From NCBI RefSeq assembly GCF_900105395.1, contig NZ_LT629775.1, positions 5,848,501 to 5,912,500 of the forward strand: a stretch of 64,000 bases of DNA. Reading direction: 5' to 3'. Positions within the stretch are counted from its first letter, which is position 1, and each line of letters opens with the position of its first letter. Below, in pieces: positions 49,901 to 57,998 of the stretch. Source of the stretch: Streptomyces sp. TLI_053 (GTDB lineage Bacteria; Actinomycetota; Actinomycetes; Streptomycetales; Streptomycetaceae). The translations under genes were made by a program, and so were the position numbers. The notes under the pieces were generated by a model. It worked only from the letters and a program-made list of their open reading frames with translations, did not search any database and was not told the origin of the DNA.

Positions 49901-50857
49901 CAGGACGGCGCCGCCGCACTCTGGCAGGTCGACGGCACCCCCGCGACCCGGGCCCTGATCACCGCACCGGGCACCGTCCCGGTGGTGGTCCCGTCCGGCC
50001 CGCGCGACATCGGCACCACCCTGCCGGCCGGTCCCGAGGGCCGGGTGCTGCGGCTCGCCGAGTCCGCCGCCCCCGAGTGGACGGCGACCCTGGACGGCAC
50101 CGCCCTGGAGCGGGTCACCGTCGACGGCTGGGCGCAGGGCTTCAAGCTCCCCGCCGCGGGCGGCAAGCTGGTCCTCACCCGTGAGGGCAGCCTGCTGCAC
50201 ACCGGCTGGATCTGGGCCCAGCTGCTGCTCGGCCTGACCGTGCTGGTGCTGGCCCTGCCGGGCCGCCGCAGCCACAAGGACGACGACCTGCCCGAGGACG
50301 TGGTCGCCGCCGCCGAGCTGGCCGCCGCCGCCCAGGCGCAGGCGCCGCTCCCCGGCAGCCGCCGGGCCCGCCGGATGGCCGAGCGGGGCGAGGGCGCCGA
50401 GAACGAGGGCCCGGAGCCCGTCGACCCGGACACCGGGGTGTACGAGGGCCGGCCCGGCCCGGCCGCGGACCGTCCGGTCGCCGAGCCGTCGGCCGGAGCG
50501 GTCCTGGCGGCCGCCGCCGCGCAGGAGGCCGCGCCGTACGCCGACCCCTACCAGACCTACCAGCAGGCCGACCCGTACAGCTACGACCCGTACGCGCAGC
50601 AGCCGGTCGGCACGCCCTACGGCGGCCAGGGGTACGGCGGTCAGGACGGCTACCAGCAGCAGGGCTACCAGCCCTACCAGGGCGAGCAGCAGCAGTACGG
50701 CTACGACCCGTACCAGCAGCCCGAGCAGCAGCCCTGGGTGCCGGGGCAGCAGCAGGCCGAGCCCTACTACGAACAGCCGGACCCGAACCACCCGCACGAC
50801 CCGAACGACCCGAACAACCCGGGCCGGTACCCGCACCACCACGGATCGGGGAGCTGA
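46994..50857 (+). CDS. Giant membrane glycosyltransferase (GT2 domain plus polytopic membrane region)
   Basis: Protein of 1287 residues. An N-terminal GT2 domain (~18-300) has VTAVIVSHDGARWLPQALAGLL, a DDC acidic motif (WLLHDDCEP) and the RRDVFEELGGFDRALPLMRDDTDFCWR segment. A polytopic membrane region (~430-870) has at least ten helices. An extracellular beta-rich part follows (~880-1070), then one helix (~1078-1095). The last ~110 residues are a Tyr/Gln/Pro/Gly-rich low-complexity tail. It likely polymerises or adds sugars to a lipid-linked wall glycan. DUF5719 follows after six bases and should be co-expressed. No good ribosome site precedes ATG 46994. Confidence 0.88.
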   Translation: MTVYSHQSGSSASRPPAYPRHLVTAVIVSHDGARWLPQALAGLLGQDRQVQRVLAVDTGSTDDSQRLLAETLADWLPDSGPTVLGRRAGFGTAVAEAVFNSPPLRAEDLPYRLDPSGYDPVTGGWDDFGDPLGEEDDLGRGGPRETTPVEWLWLLHDDCEPQTDALRRLLQVADSTPSAAVVGPKLRSWYDRRQLLEVGVTIARSGRRWTGLDRREQDQGQHDQVRPVLAVSSAGMLVRRDVFEELGGFDRALPLMRDDTDFCWRVNAAGHRVVVAPDAVLRHAEAASRERRAIDCGPAHPHRVDKAGAVYTLLANSKGALFPYVLLRLVLGTLLRVVTNLLGKDPKQAFDELAGLGHELVRLPRLLAARKRRGRTRSADALDDRTLFPAPGATARLAVEGVVGSLGIGGGDDAGGRHGSVEAGPGDEDSEDLVVEQFALIKKLARRPAPVLFAALLVFALVACRDLFGGGALFGGALLPATDGAAGLWSMYADAWHPVGTGSTAAAPPYLAVLSILSWMLFDHADLAVTLLVVLAVPLSAVSAYLVSRPLIDSKLVRAWASATYALLPAATGALAQGRIGTAVLAVLLPPLARAAAIAAGLGIRAESAAKGARPGWRPVWMAVLLLTLATAFVPLVWALAVPLCLAMLVTAVVRGGALGSGGTALRLLGLRVLVILAVPVGVLAPWSLQVLSDPQRLLLEAGLPGLHGSGPTSAGLLMVNPGGAGVPPVWLSAGVVLAALAALLRADRRRAVLAAWGAAGAGLVFAVVVAGTSVTPASGGPAVPAWSGPATLLAGVALLAAAAIGADGANARVAGIAFGWRQPVAALVVAAALLAPLGTGLWWAVTGADGPLHRGRGAQVPAFIAEQAGTTDRSRTLVLTGDPKGGSVAYTVARGSGLTLGQAESTVDPETGTTAGLDRTVGSLLAGSGADQAGALSRYGIAYVLVDQPLIAAFKDVLDTTPGLVKANQDGAAALWQVDGTPATRALITAPGTVPVVVPSGPRDIGTTLPAGPEGRVLRLAESAAPEWTATLDGTALERVTVDGWAQGFKLPAAGGKLVLTREGSLLHTGWIWAQLLLGLTVLVLALPGRRSHKDDDLPEDVVAAAELAAAAQAQAPLPGSRRARRMAERGEGAENEGPEPVDPDTGVYEGRPGPAADRPVAEPSAGAVLAAAAAQEAAPYADPYQTYQQADPYSYDPYAQQPVGTPYGGQGYGGQDGYQQQGYQPYQGEQQQYGYDPYQQPEQQPWVPGQQQAEPYYEQPDPNHPHDPNDPNNPGRYPHHHGSGS

Positions 50858-50863
50858 CCCGCG

Positions 50864-52600
50864 ATGAAGAAGCCCGCCTTCAGGATGAAGTCCGGCACGC
50901 CGGACACCGCCCGCGGGGCCGGGGGGACCGGCACCTTCGACGGCGCCCCGGCCGGCGCTGCCCCGGCCGGCGCTGCCCCGGCGGCCCCCCGGGGCTCCGG
51001 TGCCGCCCGCACCACCCGGTCGCTGCTGGCCGCCGCCGTGGTGCTGGCGGCGGTGTTCGGCATCGCCGAGCTCCGCAAGCCCGCCGCCCCGGCGGCCACC
51101 GACCGGGCCACCGCCACCTCGGCGCAGGTCGAGCGGACCGCCGTGGTCTGCCCGCAGCCGCTCCAGGGCCTCACCGGCACCACCACGCTCACCGCCTACA
51201 CCCCGCCGGGCACCGGTGACGGCAGCGGTGGCACGGGCTGGATCTCCGACGCGGCCGCCCCGGCGGCCCCGCCGGCCGCAGCCCCGAGCGCGGCGGCCCC
51301 GGCCCCGGCACCGGCGACCCCGGCCGCCACCGGCGCGCCCACCCCGGCCGCGCCCGCGGCGGCGGCCGCCGCCGACAAGAACGCCGCACCCGCCGACGCC
51401 CGGTTGACCCTGGCCAAGCCCGGCACCCCGGTGTCCGCCCCCGCCGCCAACAGCGACCTCGCCCCCGGCACCGGGGCCGTCGCCACCGGCGCGCTCGCCC
51501 CCGGCTTCACCGTCACCCAGACCACCACCGTCACCGAGCAGCGCGGCCTCGGCCTGTCCGGGATCACCTGCACGCCGTCCGGCACCGGCTTCTGGTTCGC
51601 GGGCGCCTCCACCGCCGAGGGCCGCACCGACTACGTCAGCCTGGTCAACGCCGAGTCCACCGCCGCCGTGGTCGACATCAAGCTCTACGGCGACAAGGGC
51701 CTGATCGAGAACGACGCCGCCAACGGCATCACCGTCGCCCCCGGCAGCTCCCAGTCGGTCCTGCTGCCCACCATCAGCAAGGGCCAGGTCGCCGACCTCG
51801 CCGTGCACGTGGTCGCCCGCTCCGGCCGGATCGGCGCCGCCCTGCACGCCGCCGACGGCAGCAAGGGCGCCGACTGGGTGCCCGCCTCCGCCGACCCCGC
51901 GCCCGTCCAGGTGATCCCCGGCCTGCCCGCCGACACCTCCGCCGCCCACCTGGTGGTCCTGGCCCCGCCGGAGGACGACGCCGACCTGAAGATCGAGCTC
52001 TCCGGCAAGAACGGCTGGTTCGTCCCGGCCGGGAACGAGTCCATCCACGTCAAGGCCGGCATGGTCGCCTCGGTCGACCTCGGCAAGGTGACCCGGGACG
52101 AGGTCGCCGGGCTGCGGGTGTCGCCCAGCGACGACAAGCACCCCACCCCCGTGGTGGCCGGACTGCGGGTCGACCGCGCCGGGGCGAACGGCAAGTCCGA
52201 CGCCGCCTGGCTGGCCGGCACCGCGCCGGTCGGCGCCCGGGCCACCGTGGCCGACAACCGGGGCGGCGGGCCGTCCACGCTCTTCCTGACCTCCACCGGC
52301 GAGGCCGCCACCGTGCGGGTCACCGCCTCGGCCGGCACCGGCGGCGGCACCCCCGCCACCAAGGAGGTCCAGCTCCCGGCCGGCGGCACCGTCGCCCTCC
52401 CGGCGCCCGAGCCCACCGGACTGAACGGCAGCTTCGCGCTCACCGTGGAGACCGTCTCCGGCGGCCCGGTCGTCGCCGCGCGGATGCTCGCGCTCCCCAC
52501 CAAGGACGTGCCGATGTTCACCGTCCAGGCCCTGCGCGACGACCGCTCCACGGTCAAGGTCCCGCAGGCCTCCCAGGACCCGGGCGTGGTCCTGCGCTGA
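50864..52600 (+). CDS. DUF5719 family membrane-anchored protein
   Basis: A 578-residue protein with a short cytoplasmic segment, one transmembrane helix (~50-68, RSLLAAAVVLAAVFGIAEL) and a large extracytoplasmic beta-rich region. A ~60-residue Ala/Pro-rich linker (~125-185) separates a small N-terminal part from the DUF5719 body. It lies six bases after the giant glycosyltransferase and is probably its partner in wall glycan assembly; this pairing is conserved in actinobacteria as I recall. No enzymatic motif is visible. Confidence 0.85.
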   Translation: MKKPAFRMKSGTPDTARGAGGTGTFDGAPAGAAPAGAAPAAPRGSGAARTTRSLLAAAVVLAAVFGIAELRKPAAPAATDRATATSAQVERTAVVCPQPLQGLTGTTTLTAYTPPGTGDGSGGTGWISDAAAPAAPPAAAPSAAAPAPAPATPAATGAPTPAAPAAAAAADKNAAPADARLTLAKPGTPVSAPAANSDLAPGTGAVATGALAPGFTVTQTTTVTEQRGLGLSGITCTPSGTGFWFAGASTAEGRTDYVSLVNAESTAAVVDIKLYGDKGLIENDAANGITVAPGSSQSVLLPTISKGQVADLAVHVVARSGRIGAALHAADGSKGADWVPASADPAPVQVIPGLPADTSAAHLVVLAPPEDDADLKIELSGKNGWFVPAGNESIHVKAGMVASVDLGKVTRDEVAGLRVSPSDDKHPTPVVAGLRVDRAGANGKSDAAWLAGTAPVGARATVADNRGGGPSTLFLTSTGEAATVRVTASAGTGGGTPATKEVQLPAGGTVALPAPEPTGLNGSFALTVETVSGGPVVAARMLALPTKDVPMFTVQALRDDRSTVKVPQASQDPGVVLR

Positions 52601-52615
52601 GCGGACGGCCGACAA

Positions 52616-52664
52616 CACGGCGCGGGGGCCGCCGCCCGGACCGGGCGGCGGCCCCCGCGCCGTG
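52616..52664. terminator. 24-base perfect inverted repeat, bidirectional terminator
   Basis: Arms 52616-52639 and 52641-52664 are exact reverse complements around a single central base. It lies between convergent stops (52600 and 52670). The longest perfect hairpin noticed in the window. Confidence 0.85.
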
Positions 52665-52669
52665 ACGGC

Positions 52670-53122
52670 TCAGTCCTCGTCGTACCGCGGGTCGATCGCG
52701 TCGGGGGAGAGCCCCAGCAGCTCCGCCACCTGCTCGATCAGGATCTCGTGCACCAGCGCCGCGCGGTCCTCGCGCGACTTCGCCCGGATCTCCACCGGTC
52801 TGCGGTACACCACGATCTGGCTCTTGCGCCCCTGCTGACCCGGCGAGACCCGGCCGAGCGGCACCCCGCCGTCGGCATCGGCGCCGTCCGGCTCGTGCAG
52901 CGGCACCTCCTGGACGGCGAACTCCACCTCGATCAATTGCGGCCAGCGCCGCTCAAGACGCTCCACCGACTCGCGCACATAGTCGTCGAACAACTCGGAG
53001 CGGGTGAGCGAGATCGGAACCTGCGGCGGCGCCAGCGGGCCGCGGAGACCCCGGCCGTGCCGGTCACGGTGCCGGGGGCGGCGTGAGGGACCCGTCGATG
53101 ACTGCGGTGCGGAGCTGTCCAT
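52670..53122 (-). CDS. Metallopeptidase-family (zincin-1-like) protein with degenerate zinc motif
   Basis: A 150-residue protein of the family named after a minimal zincin. The expected HExxH reads HEILI here (H125, E126): the second histidine is replaced by Ile, so zinc binding of the classical type is not possible. A basic N-terminal tail (~13-30) precedes the domain, and the C-terminus is acidic (DPRYDED). It may have lost protease activity and serve another role. TACTCT ten bases before ATG 53122 is a possible -10; a GTG/ATG further upstream would add up to 47 residues. Confidence 0.8.
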   Translation of the reverse strand: MDSSAPQSSTGPSRRPRHRDRHGRGLRGPLAPPQVPISLTRSELFDDYVRESVERLERRWPQLIEVEFAVQEVPLHEPDGADADGGVPLGRVSPGQQGRKSQIVVYRRPVEIRAKSREDRAALVHEILIEQVAELLGLSPDAIDPRYDED

Positions 53123-53272
53123 ATCACTGCCGAGAGTAGTCCTTGGATGCCAGGAAGTGGACCACCCCCGCACCTGTTCGCCCGGGGCGAGCGGAGCGCC
53201 GGGGCGGCGCGCGGACCGCGACACGGCACACCTTCCGGACAGGCGGTCTTCGCTCCCCGGCAAGGAGTGCGG

Positions 53273-53278
53273 TACCGT
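53273..53278 (+). promoter_or_regulatory. -10-like TACCGT before leaderless DUF3499 gene
   Basis: TACCGT ends eight bases before GTG 53287, with no ribosome binding site. Confidence 0.45.
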
Positions 53279-53286
53279 CCACCCTC

Positions 53287-53652
53287 GTGAGCTCTGTACG
53301 TCGTTGTTCGCGGACCGCGTGCGGCCGTCCGGCCGTCGCGACGCTGACGTACGTCTACGCGGACTCCACCGCCGTTCTCGGACCGCTCGCGACCTACGCC
53401 GAGCCGCACTGCTACGACCTGTGCGCCGGGCACGCCGAGCGCCTCACCGCCCCGCGCGGCTGGGACGTGGTCAGGCTCGCCGCCGAGGCCGGTCCGCTGC
53501 GCCGCAGCAGTGACGACCTGGAGGCGCTCGCCAACGCCGTCCGCGAGGCCGCGCGCCCGCAGACCCCGCGTCAGGGCCGGGCCCCCGAGGGCGAGTCCAC
53601 CGAGGCCGGCCGCCGCGGCCACCTCCGGGTGCTCCGCTCGCCCGACAACTGA
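53287..53652 (+). CDS. DUF3499 family protein
   Basis: A 121-residue actinobacterial protein. The N-terminal half has cysteines in RRCSRTACGRPAVATLTYVYADSTAVLGPLA and HCYDLCAGHAERL, spaced like a zinc-binding domain (CxxxxC...CxxxC, with His). The C-terminal third is basic and disordered. Function is unknown; the gene commonly precedes manB in Streptomyces, as remembered. It starts at GTG and is probably leaderless. Confidence 0.88.
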   Translation: MSSVRRCSRTACGRPAVATLTYVYADSTAVLGPLATYAEPHCYDLCAGHAERLTAPRGWDVVRLAAEAGPLRRSSDDLEALANAVREAARPQTPRQGRAPEGESTEAGRRGHLRVLRSPDN

Positions 53653-53827
53653 GCCCGCGGACCGTCCCCGCCCCGGCACGAACCGTTCCGCCCGCCCGGG
53701 TACGCTGCCCCCCTACCGGGTACCGGCCGCCGCCGCGCCCGGACCTACCGTGACCAGGGGCGACCGGTCCGCCGGCCAGGGCGCCGGCGCGTTCGCCGAT
53801 CAGACACAGAACCAGGGTGGAGCCGCA

Positions 53828-55210
53828 GTGCGCGACCTCAAGCAGCTCGTGAAGGCGTACGACGTACGGGGCGTCGTCCCGGACCAGTGGGACGAGAACC
53901 TCTCCCGGGCCTTCGGCGCCGCGTTCGTGCAGGTCACCGGCGCGTCCGCGATCGTGGTCGGCCACGACATGCGCCCCTCCTCCCCGTCGCTCAGCCGGGC
54001 CTTCGCCGATGGCGCGGCCGGCTACGGCGCCGACGTGGTGCTGATCGGCCTCTGCTCCACCGACCAGCTGTACTACGCCAGCGGTTCGCTCGACCTGCCC
54101 GGCGCGATGTTCACCGCCAGCCACAACCCGGCCGAGTACAACGGCATCAAGCTCTGCCGGGCCGGTGCCGCCCCGGTCGGCCAGGACACCGGGCTCTCCG
54201 AGATCCGCGAGCTGGTCGAGTCCTGGACCGCCGACGACGACACCGTCACCGTCCCCGCCCGCGACGTGACGCCCGGCGTCCTCAGCGAGCAGGACACCCT
54301 GCGCGGCTACGCCGACCACCTGCTCGGCCTGGTCGACCTCACCGCGATCCGCCCGCTCAAGGTCGCCGTCGACGCCGGCAACGGCATGGGCGGCCACACC
54401 GTGCCGACCGTGTTCGACGGCCTGCCGCTCGAGCTCGTACCGATGTACTTCGAGCTGGACGGCACCTTCCCCAACCACGAGGCCAACCCGCTCGACCCGA
54501 AGAACCTGGTCGACCTCCAGGCCCGGGTCCGCGAGGTCGGCGCCGACCTCGGCCTCGCCTTCGACGGCGACGCCGACCGCTGCTTCGTCGTCGACGAGCG
54601 CGGCGAGCCGGTCTCCCCCTCCGCCATCACCGCGCTGGTCGCCGCCCGCGAGATCGCCCGCGCCCGGGCCGCCGGCGAGGCCGAGCCGACGATCATCCAC
54701 AACCTGATCACCTCCTGGACCGTCCCCGAGGTGGTCCGCGAGCTCGGCGGCAAGCCCGTCCGCACCCGGGTCGGCCACTCCTTCATCAAGCAGGAGATGG
54801 CCGTCACCGACGCCGTCTTCGGCGGCGAGCACTCCGCCCACTACTACTTCCGCGACTTCTGGCGCGCCGACACCGGCATGCTCGCCGCGCTGCACGTGCT
54901 GGCCGCCCTCGGCGGGCAGCCGGGCACCCTCTCCGCGCTCACCGCCGAGTACGACCGCTACGCCGCCTCGGGCGAGATCAACAGCACCGTCGCCGACCAG
55001 GCCGACCGGACCGCCGCCGTCCGCGCCGCCTACGCCGTCGAGGGCACCGGGGTCGACGAGCTGGACGGCCTCACCGTCGCCGGCCCGGACTGGTGGTTCA
55101 ACCTGCGCGCCTCCAACACCGAGCCGCTGCTGCGCCTCAACGTCGAGGCCAAGGACCCGGCCAGGATGGCCGAACTGCGCGACGGTGTGCTCGCGATCGT
55201 CCGCGCCTGA
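53828..55210 (+). CDS. manB: Phosphomannomutase/phosphoglucomutase
   Basis: Alpha-D-phosphohexomutase of 460 residues converting mannose-6-phosphate to mannose-1-phosphate for GDP-mannose and glycan synthesis. The phosphoserine S98 is in TASHNP, the Mg-binding loop DGDADR is at 246-251, the sugar-binding GGEHSAHYYFRDF is present, and the phosphate site RASNTEP is near the C-terminus. GTG 53828 has GGTGGAG upstream. The downstream SIS isomerase probably supplies its substrate. A phosphoglucomutase activity in addition cannot be excluded. Confidence 0.94.
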   Translation: MRDLKQLVKAYDVRGVVPDQWDENLSRAFGAAFVQVTGASAIVVGHDMRPSSPSLSRAFADGAAGYGADVVLIGLCSTDQLYYASGSLDLPGAMFTASHNPAEYNGIKLCRAGAAPVGQDTGLSEIRELVESWTADDDTVTVPARDVTPGVLSEQDTLRGYADHLLGLVDLTAIRPLKVAVDAGNGMGGHTVPTVFDGLPLELVPMYFELDGTFPNHEANPLDPKNLVDLQARVREVGADLGLAFDGDADRCFVVDERGEPVSPSAITALVAAREIARARAAGEAEPTIIHNLITSWTVPEVVRELGGKPVRTRVGHSFIKQEMAVTDAVFGGEHSAHYYFRDFWRADTGMLAALHVLAALGGQPGTLSALTAEYDRYAASGEINSTVADQADRTAAVRAAYAVEGTGVDELDGLTVAGPDWWFNLRASNTEPLLRLNVEAKDPARMAELRDGVLAIVRA

Positions 55211-55221
55211 CGTACGGCTCC

Positions 55222-55261
55222 GGTGCCCCGGCCGGTAGGGTTTCCTCTCGGCCGGGGCACC
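55222..55261 (+). terminator. Terminator after manB, with a -10-like box in its loop
   Basis: Perfect 13-base-pair stem (55222-55234 with 55249-55261) and a 14-base loop that contains TAGGGT (55236-55241). The loop box could start the next transcript. Confidence 0.75.
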
Positions 55262-55308
55262 GCTGTGTCGACGGCCGAGACCCCGTACCGAGACCGGAGA
55301 CCGAACCC

Positions 55309-55491
55309 ATGAAGCTCGAATCCTTCCTGCTGGAGATCCTGGTCTGCCCGCAGTGCCGGTCCGCGCTCACCGAGGGCGGCACCGAGGAGCAGCCCGAGCT
55401 GCTCTGCGCCGGCGAGACCTGCGGCCTGGCGTACCCCGTGCGCGACGGCATTCCGGTTCTGCTGGTGGACGAGGCCCGCCGCCCGGCCTGA
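55309..55491 (+). CDS. Trm112 family small zinc-ribbon protein
   Basis: A 60-residue protein with the four zinc-binding cysteines C13, C16, C33 and C38 (CPQC...CAGETC) and the family end YPVRDGIPVLL. Eukaryotic Trm112 activates methyltransferases. The bacterial homologues are uncharacterised small proteins that often lie next to sugar or lipid enzymes. GGAG lies about nine bases upstream of the ATG. It sits between manB and the SIS isomerase, so it may aid one of them; this is only inferred. Confidence 0.92.
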   Translation: MKLESFLLEILVCPQCRSALTEGGTEEQPELLCAGETCGLAYPVRDGIPVLLVDEARRPA

Positions 55492-55586
55492 TCCTGGGGC
55501 GGGGCGCCGCCCGGTCCCCGACCGGGGACGGCCGCCCCGCCCGTCCGCCGTCCTCAGCGCCCAGCCAGCAGCCGGAGGCCCGCCGC

Positions 55587-56912
55587 ATGCTCGACGACAC
55601 CCTGCTCGACGACCCGGCCGCCCTCCGGCGCGCCGACCACGACCACGCCCTGCTCGCCCTGGCCGGCTCCGGCGCCCGGGTCCGCACCGCGCTGCGGCTG
55701 GCCGAGGCGGCCGGCCTGGACCGGTTGCGGCCCGACGGGCGGCCGCGCGCGGTCCTGGTCGCCGGGCACGGCAGCGCGCTGACCGCCGCCGAGATGCTCG
55801 CCGCGCTGGCCGGCACCGCGAGCCTGGTCGCTCCGCTGCCGCCCACCGACGCCGCGCCCGTCCCGCGCACCGACCGGGCCACCGCCCCGGCCGTCTTCAC
55901 GGCCGGTCTGGCCTGGCAGCTCCCCGGCTGGGCGGGCCCGCTCGACCTGCTGGTGATCAGCTCCGCCGACGGCGGCGAACGCGGCCTGGTCGCCCTCGCC
56001 GAACAGGCCTACGCGCGCGGCTGCGCGATCGTGGTCACCGCTCCCGGCGGCAGTCCGCTCGCCGAGGCCGCGTTGCAGGTCCGGGCGCTGCCGCTGCCGT
56101 TCGTGCCCGCCGCCGACACCTCCGACGGGCCCGCCGACGAGGAGCGCGGCCGGGGCGCCGAGCCCGATCTGCCCGCCGAGGACCCGGCCGCGCTCTGGGC
56201 CCACCTCGCGCCGCTGCTCGCGCTCACCCAGAAGCTGGGCGTCACCCCGCTGCCCTACGACGCGCTCGCGGCGGCCGCCGACCTGCTCGACGCCACCGCC
56301 GTCCGCTGCCGGCCGGACGCCGCCGCGTACACCAACCCGGCGAAGAGCCTGGCCGCCCGGCTGGCCGGCACCGTTCCGCTGCTCTGGGCGGAGGGCCCGG
56401 TGGCCGGCGCCGCGGCCGGGCGGTTCGCCGCCCAGCTCGCCGAGCGGGCCGGCCGCCCGGCCCTGGCGGGCCTGCTGCCGCAGGCGCTGACCGCGCACCG
56501 CGGCATGTTCACCGGCCAGCTCGGCGCGGGCGCCGATCCGGACGACTTCTTCCGCGACCGGGTCGAGGAGCCGGACCCGCTGCACCTCCAGGTGCTGCTG
56601 CTCCGGCAGACCGCCGAGGAGGCGGCCGCCGGTCCCGGGCAGGCCGCTCAGGGTTCCGCCGGTCCGGGTTCCGCCGGTCCGGGCTTCGGGGGAGCGCCGG
56701 CGGAGGAGGACGGCGGCCCGGCCGAGGTCCCGGCCGACGACGCGCGCCCGCGCAGCTTCGGCGTCACCCGGGCGCACCGGCTCGCGGCCGCCCACGACGT
56801 CCGGCTGACCGAGTACGCCAGCCGCCGCCCGGAGCCGCTGCACGCACTGGTCGACCTGGTCGCGCTCACCGACTTCGCCGCCGTCTACCTGGGGCTCGCC
56901 GCACAGTCCTGA
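55587..56912 (+). CDS. SIS-domain phosphosugar isomerase (mannose-6-P isomerase type)
   Basis: A 441-residue protein with two SIS domains, in the style of the bifunctional phosphoglucose/phosphomannose isomerase: VLVAGHGSALTAAEMLAAL, LLVISSADGGERGLVALAEQA and AYTNPAKSLAARLAGTVPLLWAEG. Expected to interconvert fructose-6-phosphate and mannose-6-phosphate, feeding manB. An Ala/Gly/Pro-rich insert (~350-390) interrupts the C-terminal part. GGAGG is eight bases upstream of the ATG. The catalytic residues were not verified one by one, so activity is inferred from family and context. Confidence 0.85.
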   Translation: MLDDTLLDDPAALRRADHDHALLALAGSGARVRTALRLAEAAGLDRLRPDGRPRAVLVAGHGSALTAAEMLAALAGTASLVAPLPPTDAAPVPRTDRATAPAVFTAGLAWQLPGWAGPLDLLVISSADGGERGLVALAEQAYARGCAIVVTAPGGSPLAEAALQVRALPLPFVPAADTSDGPADEERGRGAEPDLPAEDPAALWAHLAPLLALTQKLGVTPLPYDALAAAADLLDATAVRCRPDAAAYTNPAKSLAARLAGTVPLLWAEGPVAGAAAGRFAAQLAERAGRPALAGLLPQALTAHRGMFTGQLGAGADPDDFFRDRVEEPDPLHLQVLLLRQTAEEAAAGPGQAAQGSAGPGSAGPGFGGAPAEEDGGPAEVPADDARPRSFGVTRAHRLAAAHDVRLTEYASRRPEPLHALVDLVALTDFAAVYLGLAAQS

Positions 56913-57020
56913 GCCGACGGCGGGTCGGCCCGGTACCGTATGCGCTCGACGACGACCGGGCCACCGGACGATCGGTCACGGGCCGCGCGGACGGCCCCCG
57001 ACGGAGGGACCTTCCGAGCA

Positions 57021-57998
57021 ATGAGCACCGAAGGCGGTACCAAGGCGCTGGTCGCGGCGCTGGCCGCGAACCTGGGCATCGCGGTGAGCAAGTTCGTCGC
57101 GTTCGCCTTCTCCGGCTCCTCCTCGATGCTCGCCGAGGGCGTCCACTCGCTGGCCGACTCCGGCAACCAGGTGCTGCTGCTGATCGGCGGCAAGCGCGCT
57201 GAGCGCGAGGCCACCCCTCAGCACCCGTTCGGCTACGGGCGCGAGCGCTACATCTACGCGTTCCTGGTGTCGATCGTGCTGTTCAGCGTCGGCGGAATGT
57301 TCGCCGTCTACGAGGGCTACGAGAAGATCGCCCACCCGCACGAGCTGGAGAACTGGTACTGGCCGGTGGGCGTGCTGGTCCTCGCCATCGGGCTGGAGAG
57401 CTGGTCCTTCCTCACCGCGTTCCGCGAGGCCGTCAAGGACAAGGGGGCGCACGGCTGGCCGGCGTACATCCGCCGGGCCAAGGCGCCCGAGCTGCCGGTC
57501 GTGCTGCTGGAGGACACCGGCGCGCTGATCGGCCTGGTGCTGGCGCTGTTCGGCGTCGGGCTGACCGCGATCACCGGGGACGGGGTCTGGGACGGCATCG
57601 GCACCGTGTGCATCGGCGCCCTGCTGATCGTCATCGCCTTCGTCCTGGCCGTCGAGACCAGGTCGCTGCTGCTCGGCGAGTCGGCCCACCCCGAGGTGGT
57701 GGACCGGATCCGGGACGCGCTGGTCGACCACGACTCGGTGGACCGGGTGATCCACATGCGGACCCTGCACCTCGGCCCGGAGGAACTGCTGGTCGCCGCC
57801 AAGATCGCCGTACCGGCCGACTCGACGGCCCCCGAGGTGGCTGCGGCGATCGACGCCGCCGAGGTCCGGATCCGGCGGGCGGTGCCGATCGCCCGGGTCA
57901 TCTACCTGGAGCCGGACATCTACAGCGCGGAGAAGGCGGCGGCGGGTGACGACCCGTACGCCACTCCCGGCGGGCCCGTTCCCGGCGGGGCGCACTGA
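57021..57998 (+). CDS. Cation diffusion facilitator family transporter
   Basis: Membrane protein of 325 residues that exports divalent metal (Zn, Co, Fe or Mn) in exchange for protons. The first metal-site helix has AEGVHSLADSGNQ (HxxxD), the second site is in VLLEDTGALIGLV (ExxxD-like variant of HxxxD), and the cytoplasmic C-terminal domain starts at VVDRIRDALVDHDSV. About six helices are seen. The second site has Glu where His is common, so metal choice may differ. TACCGT at 56934-56939 may be its -10, leaving a ~75-base leader. Confidence 0.9.
   Translation: MSTEGGTKALVAALAANLGIAVSKFVAFAFSGSSSMLAEGVHSLADSGNQVLLLIGGKRAEREATPQHPFGYGRERYIYAFLVSIVLFSVGGMFAVYEGYEKIAHPHELENWYWPVGVLVLAIGLESWSFLTAFREAVKDKGAHGWPAYIRRAKAPELPVVLLEDTGALIGLVLALFGVGLTAITGDGVWDGIGTVCIGALLIVIAFVLAVETRSLLLGESAHPEVVDRIRDALVDHDSVDRVIHMRTLHLGPEELLVAAKIAVPADSTAPEVAAAIDAAEVRIRRAVPIARVIYLEPDIYSAEKAAAGDDPYATPGGPVPGGAH

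Noticed and set aside
46925..52618. A very long minus-strand open frame (1897 codons) opposite the giant glycosyltransferase and DUF5719
   Set aside because: It is a mirror of GC-rich coding DNA: Gly/Gln/Arg/Asp composition, no motifs, no start signals. The plus-strand genes show clear domains.
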